Shown in pieces: positions 23,299 to 30,853 of a stretch of 37,004 nt of DNA (its first letter is position 1; every line of letters begins with the position of its first letter). The stretch covers positions 1 to 37,004 of the forward strand of contig CAZSGI010000001.1 in the NCBI GenBank assembly GCA_964606465.1, written 5' to 3'. The notes beneath the pieces are model-generated. The model worked only from the letters and a program-made list of their open reading frames with translations. It ran no database searches and was not told where the DNA came from. Both the position numbers and the translations under genes were made by a program. This stretch comes from CG10-46-32 sp964606465. GTDB lineage: Bacteria; Patescibacteriota; Patescibacteriia; UBA2169.

Positions 23299-23874
23299 AT
23301 GCGTTCCAGCCGGATTATCTCCGCGCTGGTTTTGGTGTTGGCGCTCGTGGTTGTCATTGGGATCGTGTACCGCAACACCGGCGTCATTCCGAAAGCTCGT
23401 GATGGCGAAGGAGCGTCAACCGCTGCCGCGGACATCGCGGAGTTTACCGTGGCCGGAGGATCCATGGAGCCGATTCTTTCAAGCGGGCAGACCATTCGCG
23501 TCCAAACGGCCGCGTACGATAGCAGACCAATTTCCCGGGGTGACATCATACTCATTGAGCAGCCCGGGGATAACGGCTTTCTCGTCAAAATCATCAAAGC
23601 CATTCCCGGAGACACACTTGGGCTTTCGGAACAGCCAAACAACGAGAGTCAGGTCGTGGTGAACGGCGAGGCGCTTACGAATTCCGAAGGCGAACCATAC
23701 CTGCTTCCGGAAAACAAGGCAGCCATGATCGGCCTGTACGTGCGGGACTACGCCGGAGTGGTTCCTGGTGGCGCGTACCTGGTGCTGGGCAACCGGCCCG
23801 GGGGCAGCGATGACAGCACGGTCTTTGGCTTGATTGACGCAAACCGCATCTCTGGCCGCGTATTGACAGAATAA
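23299..23874 (+). CDS. lepB: Signal peptidase I
   Basis: This membrane serine protease removes signal peptides from exported proteins. The 191-residue product has one N-terminal membrane helix (about residues 6-23), the nucleophile box VAGGSMEPIL (Ser55), RGDIILIEQPG, and the general-base box FLVKIIKAIPGDTL (Lys97). The last box is LGNRPGGSDDSTVFGLIDANRISGRV, in which the usual GDN-x-x-x-S-x-D is altered but recognisable. ATG 23299 is used because an open frame from a GTG at 23269 only adds a stretch before the membrane helix. It follows the two exported proteins by 36 bp and ends before the pilus locus. Its substrates probably include the non-pilin exported proteins. Confidence 0.92.
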   Translation: MRSSRIISALVLVLALVVVIGIVYRNTGVIPKARDGEGASTAAADIAEFTVAGGSMEPILSSGQTIRVQTAAYDSRPISRGDIILIEQPGDNGFLVKIIKAIPGDTLGLSEQPNNESQVVVNGEALTNSEGEPYLLPENKAAMIGLYVRDYAGVVPGGAYLVLGNRPGGSDDSTVFGLIDANRISGRVLTE

Positions 23875-23907
23875 CATCAAAATAATCTTGGTATAGGGAG
23901 AGAAGTT

Positions 23908-23937
23908 TTGGTGTTTTTTTATTTTTTGTTGTATAAT
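23908..23937 (+). promoter_or_regulatory. Distal promoter of the type IV pilus operon
   Basis: TTGGTG (23908-23913) and TATAAT (23932-23937) are 18 bases apart. Transcription would start near 23944 and the leader would include the hairpin at 23951-23974. Confidence 0.7.
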
Positions 23938-23950
23938 TACTAGTGAGGAA

Positions 23951-23974
23951 GAAACGAGAGCTTGCTCTCGTTTC
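23951..23974. other. Perfect 11-bp hairpin in the pilM leader
   Basis: GAAACGAGAGC and GCTCTCGTTTC flank two T residues; in RNA the loop would be about four bases. It lies at the very 5' end of the transcript from the distal promoter. No T-run follows, so it is not an obvious terminator. It may protect the mRNA 5' end, bind a regulator or be one of the dispersed short palindromes of this genome. Confidence 0.6.
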
Positions 23975-23999
23975 GGCCGAGCGACGTAATTTCACGAAG

Positions 24000-24005
24000 T
24001 ATAAT
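24000..24005 (+). promoter_or_regulatory. Possible second promoter of the pilus operon
   Basis: A second TATAAT lies downstream of the hairpin, about 50 bases before the pilM ATG. No -35 or TG extension is evident. If used, it makes a transcript lacking the hairpin. Confidence 0.4.
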
Positions 24006-24053
24006 CCACTTATACCACTTGTCTCGTGTGAATAACTAAAAAAACAAAACAAC

Positions 24054-25235
24054 ATGTTGAATCTTTTTAAGGGCAACACCTCGTCGTTTCTTGGAATTGA
24101 TATCGGCACCAACTCCATCAAACTGGTTGAGCTTGAGAGCGTCGGCGGCCGGCCGCGCCTGGTTACCTACGGCATGGTGGATGTTGAGTCTTCCATTGCC
24201 CGGAGCACTGATGCCGGAGGCGATGCGCTGGACAACCAGAAAATTGCCGGCGCGCTCTCCGCGCTGCTCAAAAAGACCGGCGCCCGTTCACGGAGCGCGG
24301 TGGCGGCGCTGCCGAATTTTTCCGTGTTCTCAAGCGTCATCTCCCTGCCCAAGCTCGGCGAGAAGCAGCTCGCCGAAGCCGTGCAGTGGGAAGCCAAAAA
24401 GTTCGTGCCCATGCCCATTGAGAACGTGGTGCTCGACTGGAAGATACTGGACGAGGAAGAGCAGAAAGAGGCATCGGGCGAATCAAGCGAGCCGTCTGAA
24501 CGTTCGGACAAATCGCGGCAGGACGCGCAGAACCAATCGGCCGCTCCCGCCGAAAAGAACAGCAGCTTGGCAGCGTGCAAAGTCGTGGCGCACATCCTGC
24601 TCACCGCCGCCCCCCGGCATCTGGTGGAGCGGTACGTTGCCATCTTCAAGCTTGCTGGTGTCGCGCTCTTGAGCTTGGAAACCGAGTCGTTCGCGCTTGC
24701 GCGGAGCCTCGTGGGCAACGAGGCGGGCGCCATCCTCATCGCGGACGTGGGATCGCTCACCACGGACGTTACGGTGATCAGAAAGGGCGTGCCCGTGTTC
24801 TCGCGCTCCATCAACGTGGGGGGGAGCACGGTCACGCGCGCCATCGCGGACGGCATGGGCATTTCCGTGGAGCGCGCGGAGCAGTTTAAGCGGGATACGG
24901 GCATTGCCGCCGCGGGTAACTCGCCGCAACAACCCGGAGCAGGAGGCGTCGTTGGCATCATCCAGCAGAGCTTTTCGCCCGTGATTTCGGAGATGCGGTA
25001 CACGCTCGAGCGCGAGCAGCGCGCGGGCGGACCCATCGAGAAGATTCTTTTGACCGGGGGGTCGGCGTTCCTCTCGTCTCTCCCGAGCTACATCAGCACG
25101 TCGCTCAACGTGAAAGTGTTCATCGGAAACCCATGGGCGCGCGTTTCCTACCCCAAAGATTTGGGTGGCGTTTTGGAGCAGATCGCGCCGCGGATGGGGG
25201 TTGCCATCGGGCTTGCCATGCGCGAAATCGAGTAA
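24054..25235 (+). CDS. pilM: Type IV pilus assembly protein PilM (actin-like ATPase)
   Basis: PilM is a cytoplasmic actin-fold protein that binds the N-terminal tail of PilN and links the alignment complex to the motor. The 393-residue product has the phosphate-1 loop FLGIDIGTNSIKLVEL, the core region VVAALPNFSVFSSVISLP and EAVQWEAKKFVPMPIENV, a charged Ser/Glu/Lys-rich insertion at about residues 140-175, the phosphate-2 region ILIADVGSLTTDVTVI, GGSTVTRAIADGMGI, and the adenosine loop ILLTGGSAFL. No Shine-Dalgarno lies before the ATG; the upstream bases are A-rich. It is the first gene of the pilus operon. Confidence 0.95.
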   Translation: MLNLFKGNTSSFLGIDIGTNSIKLVELESVGGRPRLVTYGMVDVESSIARSTDAGGDALDNQKIAGALSALLKKTGARSRSAVAALPNFSVFSSVISLPKLGEKQLAEAVQWEAKKFVPMPIENVVLDWKILDEEEQKEASGESSEPSERSDKSRQDAQNQSAAPAEKNSSLAACKVVAHILLTAAPRHLVERYVAIFKLAGVALLSLETESFALARSLVGNEAGAILIADVGSLTTDVTVIRKGVPVFSRSINVGGSTVTRAIADGMGISVERAEQFKRDTGIAAAGNSPQQPGAGGVVGIIQQSFSPVISEMRYTLEREQRAGGPIEKILLTGGSAFLSSLPSYISTSLNVKVFIGNPWARVSYPKDLGGVLEQIAPRMGVAIGLAMREIE

Positions 25236-25245
25236 CCGTTGTTCC

Positions 25246-26487
25246 ATGACATCCGCGAAACCAAACGGAATAAACTTACTTCCCCGAGAGCTCACTCGCT
25301 CGAAAAAGCAAGACAGGCGCGCACCAAACGCGCCGCTGGTTGAGTACACGGACGTTTCGGAACAAGGGGGTGGGGTTGCGGACGCGCAGAAAAAACCTCG
25401 GTTTTTTTCGCGGCTGCTTTCCATTTTCAGGCCGGCCAGAAAAGGCGCCCAACCGGCGCGCGACGCGGTTTCGGAAAAACCTCTCCAGCAACCAACCGGC
25501 GCGCGCCTCCCGGTTGCAAAGGCGCGGGAAAAAGATTTGCCTGCCGGCGCGCCGCTCCCCTCGGCGCTCTTTGCGGACGCGAAGAAGAAAAGAGCTGCTC
25601 CGGAGCTCCCGGCGGCCTCGGACGGCATTGCCGCCAGAGCGGTGATGCGCATGCACGAGCCGGATTTTTTGGATGCAAGCCTCATCCATCCCGCGCAGCC
25701 GCTTCCAACTCCGGCTCTCATGGAAGCGCAAGAGCCGCACACTCACCCTTCTCCCGAAGCGCCCGGAGCCGGACGGCGAGCCGAAGGCGAGCCCAAAACG
25801 GAACCGAGGATTCCAACGAAACCCGTGCAACCTCCCGCGCCGAGCGTGGCGGCCGTCGTTGGGCAGAAAGCCCTCTCTGGAGAGACGCAAGCTCCGGTGC
25901 ACCGTGTGTCGACTTTTGACGTCAATTTGCTTTCCGCTGAATATACCCGGACGTTCCAGAACGTCAACCCGCTCGCCGTGCTCCTCTCGTGGGCCGTGGT
26001 AACGGCGCTCGTCGCCGGCGTCGGCTACGGGCTGCTCGCGCTGTACGAAGTTCGCGCCACTGCACGCCTCGCGGAAGCGAAACGCGTCGCATCGGCGCTC
26101 GAGGAAACCATCGCCACGTACGAGGATCTTTCGGCCGAGGACAGCGTGCTGCGCCGCAAAGTCGCCGCCGCGCAGGAGCTCATCAATGACCACGTGTCGT
26201 GGCATGCGTTTCTGGGGAAGCTCGAGGAGGTGACGATTCCGGAAATCACGTACACGAGCATGGCGGCTTCGACGGCGGGGGTCATGAACATCACGGCGCT
26301 GGCGGGCGATTACACGGGGCTCGCGCGCCAGATGGTGGTGTTCCAAGAGACACCGTGGATAACCGACATCACCATCACCGCCGCGACCCGGGTGGAGGAA
26401 TCGCCGACCCAACCGCCGGGCGTTTCCTTTGACATGTCTCTTGAAGTCAGCCCGGACGTTTTGTTCACGGATGCGCGCTATGATTGA
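25246..26487 (+). CDS. pilN: PilN-like pilus alignment protein with a long N-terminal insertion and two N-L-L motifs
   Basis: PilN is a bitopic inner-membrane protein whose cytoplasmic INLLP tail is held by PilM. This 413-residue version is about twice the usual length. The extreme N-terminus carries GINLLPREL (residues 8-16). Then come about 200 residues of Pro/Ala/Lys-rich, probably disordered sequence. A second related motif FDVNLLSAEYTR (from residue 224) precedes the membrane helix (about residues 238-262), followed by a coiled-coil (LAEAKRVASALEETIATYEDL) and a PilN-like ferredoxin-type C-terminal domain. ATG 25246 is set by the motif; a longer frame from 25165 reads through the pilM end. 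It overlaps pilO by 8 bp. Confidence 0.88.
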   Translation: MTSAKPNGINLLPRELTRSKKQDRRAPNAPLVEYTDVSEQGGGVADAQKKPRFFSRLLSIFRPARKGAQPARDAVSEKPLQQPTGARLPVAKAREKDLPAGAPLPSALFADAKKKRAAPELPAASDGIAARAVMRMHEPDFLDASLIHPAQPLPTPALMEAQEPHTHPSPEAPGAGRRAEGEPKTEPRIPTKPVQPPAPSVAAVVGQKALSGETQAPVHRVSTFDVNLLSAEYTRTFQNVNPLAVLLSWAVVTALVAGVGYGLLALYEVRATARLAEAKRVASALEETIATYEDLSAEDSVLRRKVAAAQELINDHVSWHAFLGKLEEVTIPEITYTSMAASTAGVMNITALAGDYTGLARQMVVFQETPWITDITITAATRVEESPTQPPGVSFDMSLEVSPDVLFTDARYD

Positions 26488-27187
26488 CGCAGGACAGCAA
26501 CAGGAACCTCCGCAGCGCGCTCCGTTTCCCGCGGAGGGCGAGGCGCGCGGGGTGAGTGGGGAGGTTTCTCCGCCCAAGAAGAGCGCGGTTGAGAAGCCGA
26601 AGCTCGCGAGTTTCATGTCGGAGTGGTTCGTGCAGTACTACCGCGCCGTGACGCTCGCGGCGTGCCTGGTGATTTTCGCGGCGCTGTACGCCCTGGCGCT
26701 CCACCCCAAGCTTGCCCGCTCCCGGTCAATTTCGGGCGGAGAGCTCCGGGCCGTCCAGGGGGAGCGGTACACGCTCGAGCGGCAGCTCGGGTACCTCGCC
26801 AAGCTCAGCGCGGAGAGCGGGAGGGCGAGTGCGGCGACCATCAAGGACGTTCGCGACCTGCTCCCCTCGGACCCGGCAACGCCCCAGATCCTCACGAGCT
26901 TGGAGAACATCGCGCGCGAATCCGGCGTGGTGATTGACGCCGTTGAACTGGTGGTCCCGATTGAGGCGGATGAAAGCGCTGCCGCGTCCGACGTTGTCTT
27001 GCCGCTGGGGGTTTCGTTTGTGGAGGTGACGCTCTCGGTTGCCGCGAGTCCCTACGGGGCGCTCAAAACCCTGTTGAAAAACATCGAGGCGAACATCCGC
27101 CTGATGGACGTGATGGCGGTGGTGTACTCTCCCATCGGCAAGAGTTACTCCATTACGCTGCGGGCGTACTATTTTTTGGAAGATTGA
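26480..27187 (+). CDS. pilO: PilO-like pilus alignment protein
   Basis: The 235-residue product has an N-terminal cytoplasmic Pro/Glu/Lys-rich segment, one membrane helix (about residues 55-74, AVTLAACLVIFAALYALAL), a coiled-coil (GELRAVQGERYTLERQLGYL) and a ferredoxin-like domain (LTSLENIARESGVVIDAVEL, VTLSVAASPYGALKTLLKNI, SYSITLRAYYF). This is the PilO pattern; PilO pairs with PilN to form the periplasmic alignment ring. ATG 26480 overlaps the pilN stop by 8 bp (ATGATTGA). An in-frame ATG at 26471 is an equally possible start and would add three residues. Confidence 0.85.
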   Translation: MIDAGQQQEPPQRAPFPAEGEARGVSGEVSPPKKSAVEKPKLASFMSEWFVQYYRAVTLAACLVIFAALYALALHPKLARSRSISGGELRAVQGERYTLERQLGYLAKLSAESGRASAATIKDVRDLLPSDPATPQILTSLENIARESGVVIDAVELVVPIEADESAAASDVVLPLGVSFVEVTLSVAASPYGALKTLLKNIEANIRLMDVMAVVYSPIGKSYSITLRAYYFLED

Positions 27188-27209
27188 CGGTTTCTTGATT
27201 GCGAACGGT

Positions 27210-27545
27210 ATGGCGTTAGTGCAGAGAAAAATATCAAAAGCAAAACAGCTCCGGCTCGCCGGTGCGTTGGCGCTGATCATCGGCGCCACGCTCTCGGTTG
27301 CGTACTTCGGGTTGCTGCGGCGGGGCGGTCCGCCGTCCGCTTCGACCGCCGCGGTCTCCTCCGCACCCGCGGAGCGGTCCGTAGCGAGCATTCCTTCGCA
27401 GACGGGTTTTGAGGCCGCGAGCGAGCTCGAGGGACTCCCGCTGTTTCGCGCGCTGCGAACGTTCGGGGTTTGGCCGCTGCCGCTTGATCCGCGCGGTCGC
27501 AGCCAGCCGTTCATTTTGGAATCGCCGGAATCGCCAGAGCTATGA
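27210..27545 (+). CDS. Small membrane-anchored pilus-operon protein, unknown
   Basis: The 111-residue product has a basic N-terminus, one membrane helix (about residues 15-36, AGALALIIGATLSVAYFGLL), a Ser/Ala/Pro-rich linker and a short C-terminal motif near LPLFRALRTFGVWPLPL. Its position after pilO matches PilP, a lipoprotein in classical systems, but no lipobox or PilP fold is visible, so it is at most a positional counterpart. It may link the PilN/PilO ring to outer layers. Its stop overlaps the pilB start in ATGA (4 bp), so the two are translationally coupled. An in-frame TTG at 27195 is an alternative start. Confidence 0.75.
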   Translation: MALVQRKISKAKQLRLAGALALIIGATLSVAYFGLLRRGGPPSASTAAVSSAPAERSVASIPSQTGFEAASELEGLPLFRALRTFGVWPLPLDPRGRSQPFILESPESPEL

Positions 27546-29278
27546 GCGCGCCATTTTTGCAATTCCTGATCTCGCAGAACGCGGTAGGCGCCAAAGACGC
27601 CGAGCGCTTGAGCGCGGAGTACGAGCGCGGCGAACGGTCGCTCGAGTCCGTGCTGCTCGAATCCGGGAGCATGGACGACGATGCGATTCTGCGGTACAAG
27701 GGAGATTTTTACCACGTGCCCGCGGTAACGCTTGAGAACAAGCTCATTGACCGGAACGTTTTGGGGCTGTTTCCCAAAGAGGTGGTCACCAACTACCGCA
27801 TCGCTCCGTTTGAGTACGAGGACGGCAGCGTGCGCGTTGCCATGGTGGACCCGGAAAACCTCAAGGCGCGCGAAGCCGTTGATTTTCTGGCCCGCCAGAA
27901 GGGCTGGAACACGCAGTTTTACGTGACCACGGAGAAGGGGTTGAAGCACGTCTTGGATCAGTACAGCGGCACGCTCACCAGCGAGGTGGGAGAGGCGCTT
28001 GAGTACGCGGACAGAGCCGAAGCGCAAGCGGGCGAGAAGCGAGAGAAGAAGCAATCCGAGGAGGACTTGGAAGAGGTGGTCAAGAGCGCGCCGGTTTCGA
28101 AGATGGTGAGCGTGATCCTGCGGCACGCGGTGGAGGGCGGAGCCTCGGACATCCACATCGAGCCGCAGGAGAACGAGTCGCGGGTGCGCTACCGGATTGA
28201 CGGGGATCTGCACGCGACGCTCGCGTTGCCCAAGTACATCCACAACTCCATCGTCTCGAGAATCAAGGTGCTCGCCAATTTGAAGCTGGACGAGACCCGC
28301 AAGCCGCAGGACGGCAGGATTCACCTCGAGGTCAGCGGGAGGCAGATTGATTTCCGCATCTCCACGCTGCCGCTCGCGGGAGCCGAGAAGGTGGTGATGC
28401 GCATTCTGGACGTAACGCGCGGCGCGCCGACGTTGGACGAGCTCGGGTTCATCGGCCGCAACCTTGCGGTCATGAAGCGGCAGATTACGAAGCCGAACGG
28501 CATGTTTTTGGTGACCGGACCCACAGGATCCGGAAAATCAACCACCCTGTTCTCCGCGCTCTCCGTCTTAAATCAAGAGAAGGTGAACATCATCACGCTC
28601 GAAGACCCCATTGAGTACTACCTCCCCGGCGCCAACCAGTCCCAGGTGCGGCCAGAGGTGGGGTACACGTTCGCCTCGGGTTTGCGCTCCATCCTGCGCC
28701 AGGACCCGGACATCATCATGGTGGGCGAAATCCGCGACAACGAGACCGCCAGCCTCGCGGTGCAGGCTGCGCTCACCGGCCACATCGTGCTCTCCACCCT
28801 GCACACGAACGACGCCCTCGGCTCCATCCCGCGCCTCATTGACATGAAGGTGGAGCCCTTCTTGCTCGCCACGACCCTGAATATCGTGCAGGCCCAGCGC
28901 CTGGTTCGGAAAATCTGCCAGCACTGCAAGGAGGAAACCGAGCTGCCGCCGGATTTGGCGCAAAAGGCGCAATCGGTTCTCGTTTCGGTCCCTGACGCGG
29001 CGCTCTACGCGGGCGTTGACCGCGCCAAGCCGACGTACTACAAAGGCCGCGGCTGCTCCAAGTGCGGCGAAACGGGCTACCAGGGCAGGCTTTCCATCTC
29101 CGAGGTCATTGAGAACACCAAAGCCATGCAAGACATTATCTCCAAAGGGTTCGACCGCGCCTCCGCCGAGCGCGAGCTCCAAAGCCAGGGGTTCATCTCC
29201 ATGATGCAGGACGGCATCATGAAGTCGCTCTTGGGGTTGACCACGGCGGATGAGGTGGTTGTCGCCACCAAGGAGTAA
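27542..29278 (+). CDS. pilB: Type IV pilus extension ATPase PilB (GspE/PulE family)
   Basis: This cytoplasmic hexameric motor drives pilus extension. The 578-residue protein has an N-terminal GspE-N/MshEN-type domain (to about residue 150) and a charged linker. All catalytic landmarks are intact: GPTGSGKSTTLFSAL (Walker A), IITLEDPIEYYLPG (Asp box), DPDIIMVGEIRDNETASLAV (Walker B), and IVLSTLHTNDA (His box). The zinc-binding pairs CQHC and CSKC lie 40-odd residues apart and are followed by GETGYQGRLSISEVIE. It starts in a 4-bp overlap with the preceding gene. With the neighbouring PilT-like protein degenerate, it is the only clearly competent pilus motor in the window. Confidence 0.96.
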   Translation: MSAPFLQFLISQNAVGAKDAERLSAEYERGERSLESVLLESGSMDDDAILRYKGDFYHVPAVTLENKLIDRNVLGLFPKEVVTNYRIAPFEYEDGSVRVAMVDPENLKAREAVDFLARQKGWNTQFYVTTEKGLKHVLDQYSGTLTSEVGEALEYADRAEAQAGEKREKKQSEEDLEEVVKSAPVSKMVSVILRHAVEGGASDIHIEPQENESRVRYRIDGDLHATLALPKYIHNSIVSRIKVLANLKLDETRKPQDGRIHLEVSGRQIDFRISTLPLAGAEKVVMRILDVTRGAPTLDELGFIGRNLAVMKRQITKPNGMFLVTGPTGSGKSTTLFSALSVLNQEKVNIITLEDPIEYYLPGANQSQVRPEVGYTFASGLRSILRQDPDIIMVGEIRDNETASLAVQAALTGHIVLSTLHTNDALGSIPRLIDMKVEPFLLATTLNIVQAQRLVRKICQHCKEETELPPDLAQKAQSVLVSVPDAALYAGVDRAKPTYYKGRGCSKCGETGYQGRLSISEVIENTKAMQDIISKGFDRASAERELQSQGFISMMQDGIMKSLLGLTTADEVVVATKE

Positions 29279-29297
29279 GGCGCCGCGCAGCTTTCAT

Positions 29298-29684
29298 ATG
29301 CTTATGACCAACCAACCAATCGTGCTCATCGCGGAAGACGACCAGTTCTTGAGCCGCATGTACGCAACCAAGCTCTCGGGAGCCGGCATTTCGGTCGTGG
29401 TCGCGGAAGACGGGAAACAGGCGCTCGATGCGGCGCGCAAGCAGAAGCCCGGCCTCGTGCTGCTGGATATCCTGATGCCGAAGATGGACGGGTTTGAGGT
29501 GCTCGCCGAGCTGAAGAAGGACCCGAACCTCAAAGACGTTCCGGTGGTGCTCCTGACCAACTTGAGCGAGGTTGACGACGTTGCCCGCGCCAAAAAGCTG
29601 GGCGCCGCCGAGTACCTTATCAAAGCCCACTTTTTGCCTTCGGAAGTGCTCGCGGTGGTGCGGAAGTACCTTACGAGCATTTGA
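29298..29684 (+). CDS. Single-domain response regulator (CheY-like) in the pilus operon
   Basis: This 128-residue receiver domain has no output domain. It has the acidic cluster VLIAEDDQFLSRMY (Glu13, Asp14, Asp15), the phospho-acceptor Asp57 in LVLLDILMPKMDGFEVL, Thr87 in VVLLTN and Lys109 in AAEYLIKAHFLPSEV. It can be expected to signal by binding a partner when phosphorylated, like PilG/PilH. It is placed between pilB and the pilT-like gene and probably tunes one of these motors or the platform (inference). No histidine kinase is in the window. ATG 29304 is an alternative start two codons in. Confidence 0.92.
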   Translation: MLMTNQPIVLIAEDDQFLSRMYATKLSGAGISVVVAEDGKQALDAARKQKPGLVLLDILMPKMDGFEVLAELKKDPNLKDVPVVLLTNLSEVDDVARAKKLGAAEYLIKAHFLPSEVLAVVRKYLTSI

Positions 29685-29690
29685 TGAGCT

Positions 29691-30851
29691 ATGCCTGAAC
29701 CAGTTGCCGCGTCACCACCAGAGGCGTCCCAAACGCCCTCCGCGAAACCGCCGGACCAGGCGGTTTCCGCCCCGAGCGCGTCCGCGACCGACATTCTGCA
29801 TTTCGAAAAGTGGCTCGCAACGCTTGGCGAGCGGAAGGCCACGGATTTGCACCTCTCGGTCGGCACGGTGCCCGCGCTCCGGATCGACGGCGTCATCAAA
29901 CCCATGCTCGAGGAAGAGGTGATCACCGCGGAGCGGATGGAGCGCATCGCCGAGTACGTGCTCTCCGCGGAAGAGCTGGCAACGCTTTCCCAAAAAAAGC
30001 AGCTCACCACGAGCAAGACGCTCAAGAAGTTCATGCGGTTCCGCATCAACTTCTTCTACAGCCGCTCCTTTTTGGGAATCAGCATGCGCCACATTCCGGA
30101 TTCGTGCGTGCCCCTCGCCGAGCTCCCGCACGCCGCGCTGCTTTCGGAGCTCCTGGATGCCACGGCCGGGCTCTTCGTCATTGCCGGCCCGTTCGATTCC
30201 GGGCGGACCTCAACGGTCGAGAGCATCCTCTCGGAGATGAACCAGTCGCGCGCGCGGTACGTGGTGACCTTGGAATCACCCATTGAGTACGTGCTGCCGA
30301 GCAACCAGTCCGTGGTGGCGCAGCGCGAGGTGGGGTCCGACGTTCCGAGCTACGCGGAGGGCGCTGCCGCGCTCCTGGAAGAAGACGCCGACGTCGTGGT
30401 TTTGGGCGCCGTCCCGGACGGGCGCTCCCTCCAAACCGCGCTCTCGCTCGCCAACTCCGGCAGGCTCGTGATCGCCATCACCGAGGGGAACCACACCGTT
30501 GCCGTGCTCGAGCGTTTGCGGGATTTGGCGAGCGAGGGAGACCGGGTGCGGATACTGCACGAACTCGGAGACGCGCTCATTGGCGTCACGACCCAGCTCC
30601 TCTTGCCCAAGGTCGGCGGCGGCCGCGCGCTCGTGGTGAGTGTTATGCGGGCGACGCACCCCATCAAGGCCCTGGTGCGCGAGGGGAAGTTTGACCAGAT
30701 TCCGAACATCATGCAGACCTCCCGGCAGGAGGGGATGGTCACCACCGATAAGGCGCTCGTCGAGGCGGTGCGCGCCGGCGCGGTCGCGCTCGCCGACGCC
30801 AAGGAGTACGCGGTTGACATCAACCAGTTTAACGTTCTGGCGGCGCACTAA
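29691..30851 (+). CDS. Degenerate PilT-like protein (predicted inactive ATPase)
   Basis: The 386-residue protein aligns over its length with PilT/PilU retraction ATPases: a PAS-like N-domain (ATDLHLSVGTVPALRIDGVI), RFRINFFYSRSFLGISMRHI, and a PilT-type C-terminus (QEGMVTTDKALVEAVRAGAV). Every catalytic motif is changed. Walker A reads GPFDSGRTST with Arg172 for lysine, the Asp box reads TLESPIEY with Ser196 for aspartate, Walker B reads VVLGAVPDG with Ala240 for the catalytic glutamate, and the His-box TLHT is AITEG. The fold residues around them are kept and the frame is open, so it is not a decaying pseudogene. It is probably a structural or regulatory partner of PilB or PilC. A Pro/Ser-rich 35-residue tail precedes the domain. 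Confidence 0.88.
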   Translation: MPEPVAASPPEASQTPSAKPPDQAVSAPSASATDILHFEKWLATLGERKATDLHLSVGTVPALRIDGVIKPMLEEEVITAERMERIAEYVLSAEELATLSQKKQLTTSKTLKKFMRFRINFFYSRSFLGISMRHIPDSCVPLAELPHAALLSELLDATAGLFVIAGPFDSGRTSTVESILSEMNQSRARYVVTLESPIEYVLPSNQSVVAQREVGSDVPSYAEGAAALLEEDADVVVLGAVPDGRSLQTALSLANSGRLVIAITEGNHTVAVLERLRDLASEGDRVRILHELGDALIGVTTQLLLPKVGGGRALVVSVMRATHPIKALVREGKFDQIPNIMQTSRQEGMVTTDKALVEAVRAGAVALADAKEYAVDINQFNVLAAH

Positions 30852-30853
30852 CT

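Noticed and set aside
24483..25742. Minus-strand 419-codon frame opposite pilM/pilN
   Set aside because: Crosses two well-supported genes and shows no domain or initiation signal; a high-GC shadow.
26726..28324. Minus-strand 532-codon frame opposite pilO/pilB
   Set aside because: Opposes intact PilO and PilB coding; His/Arg/Val-rich shadow composition.
29691..30851. pilT-like gene as a pseudogene
   Set aside because: The frame is intact over normal length and the C-terminal and N-terminal domains stay conserved; only catalytic positions changed, which points to a retained non-catalytic role.
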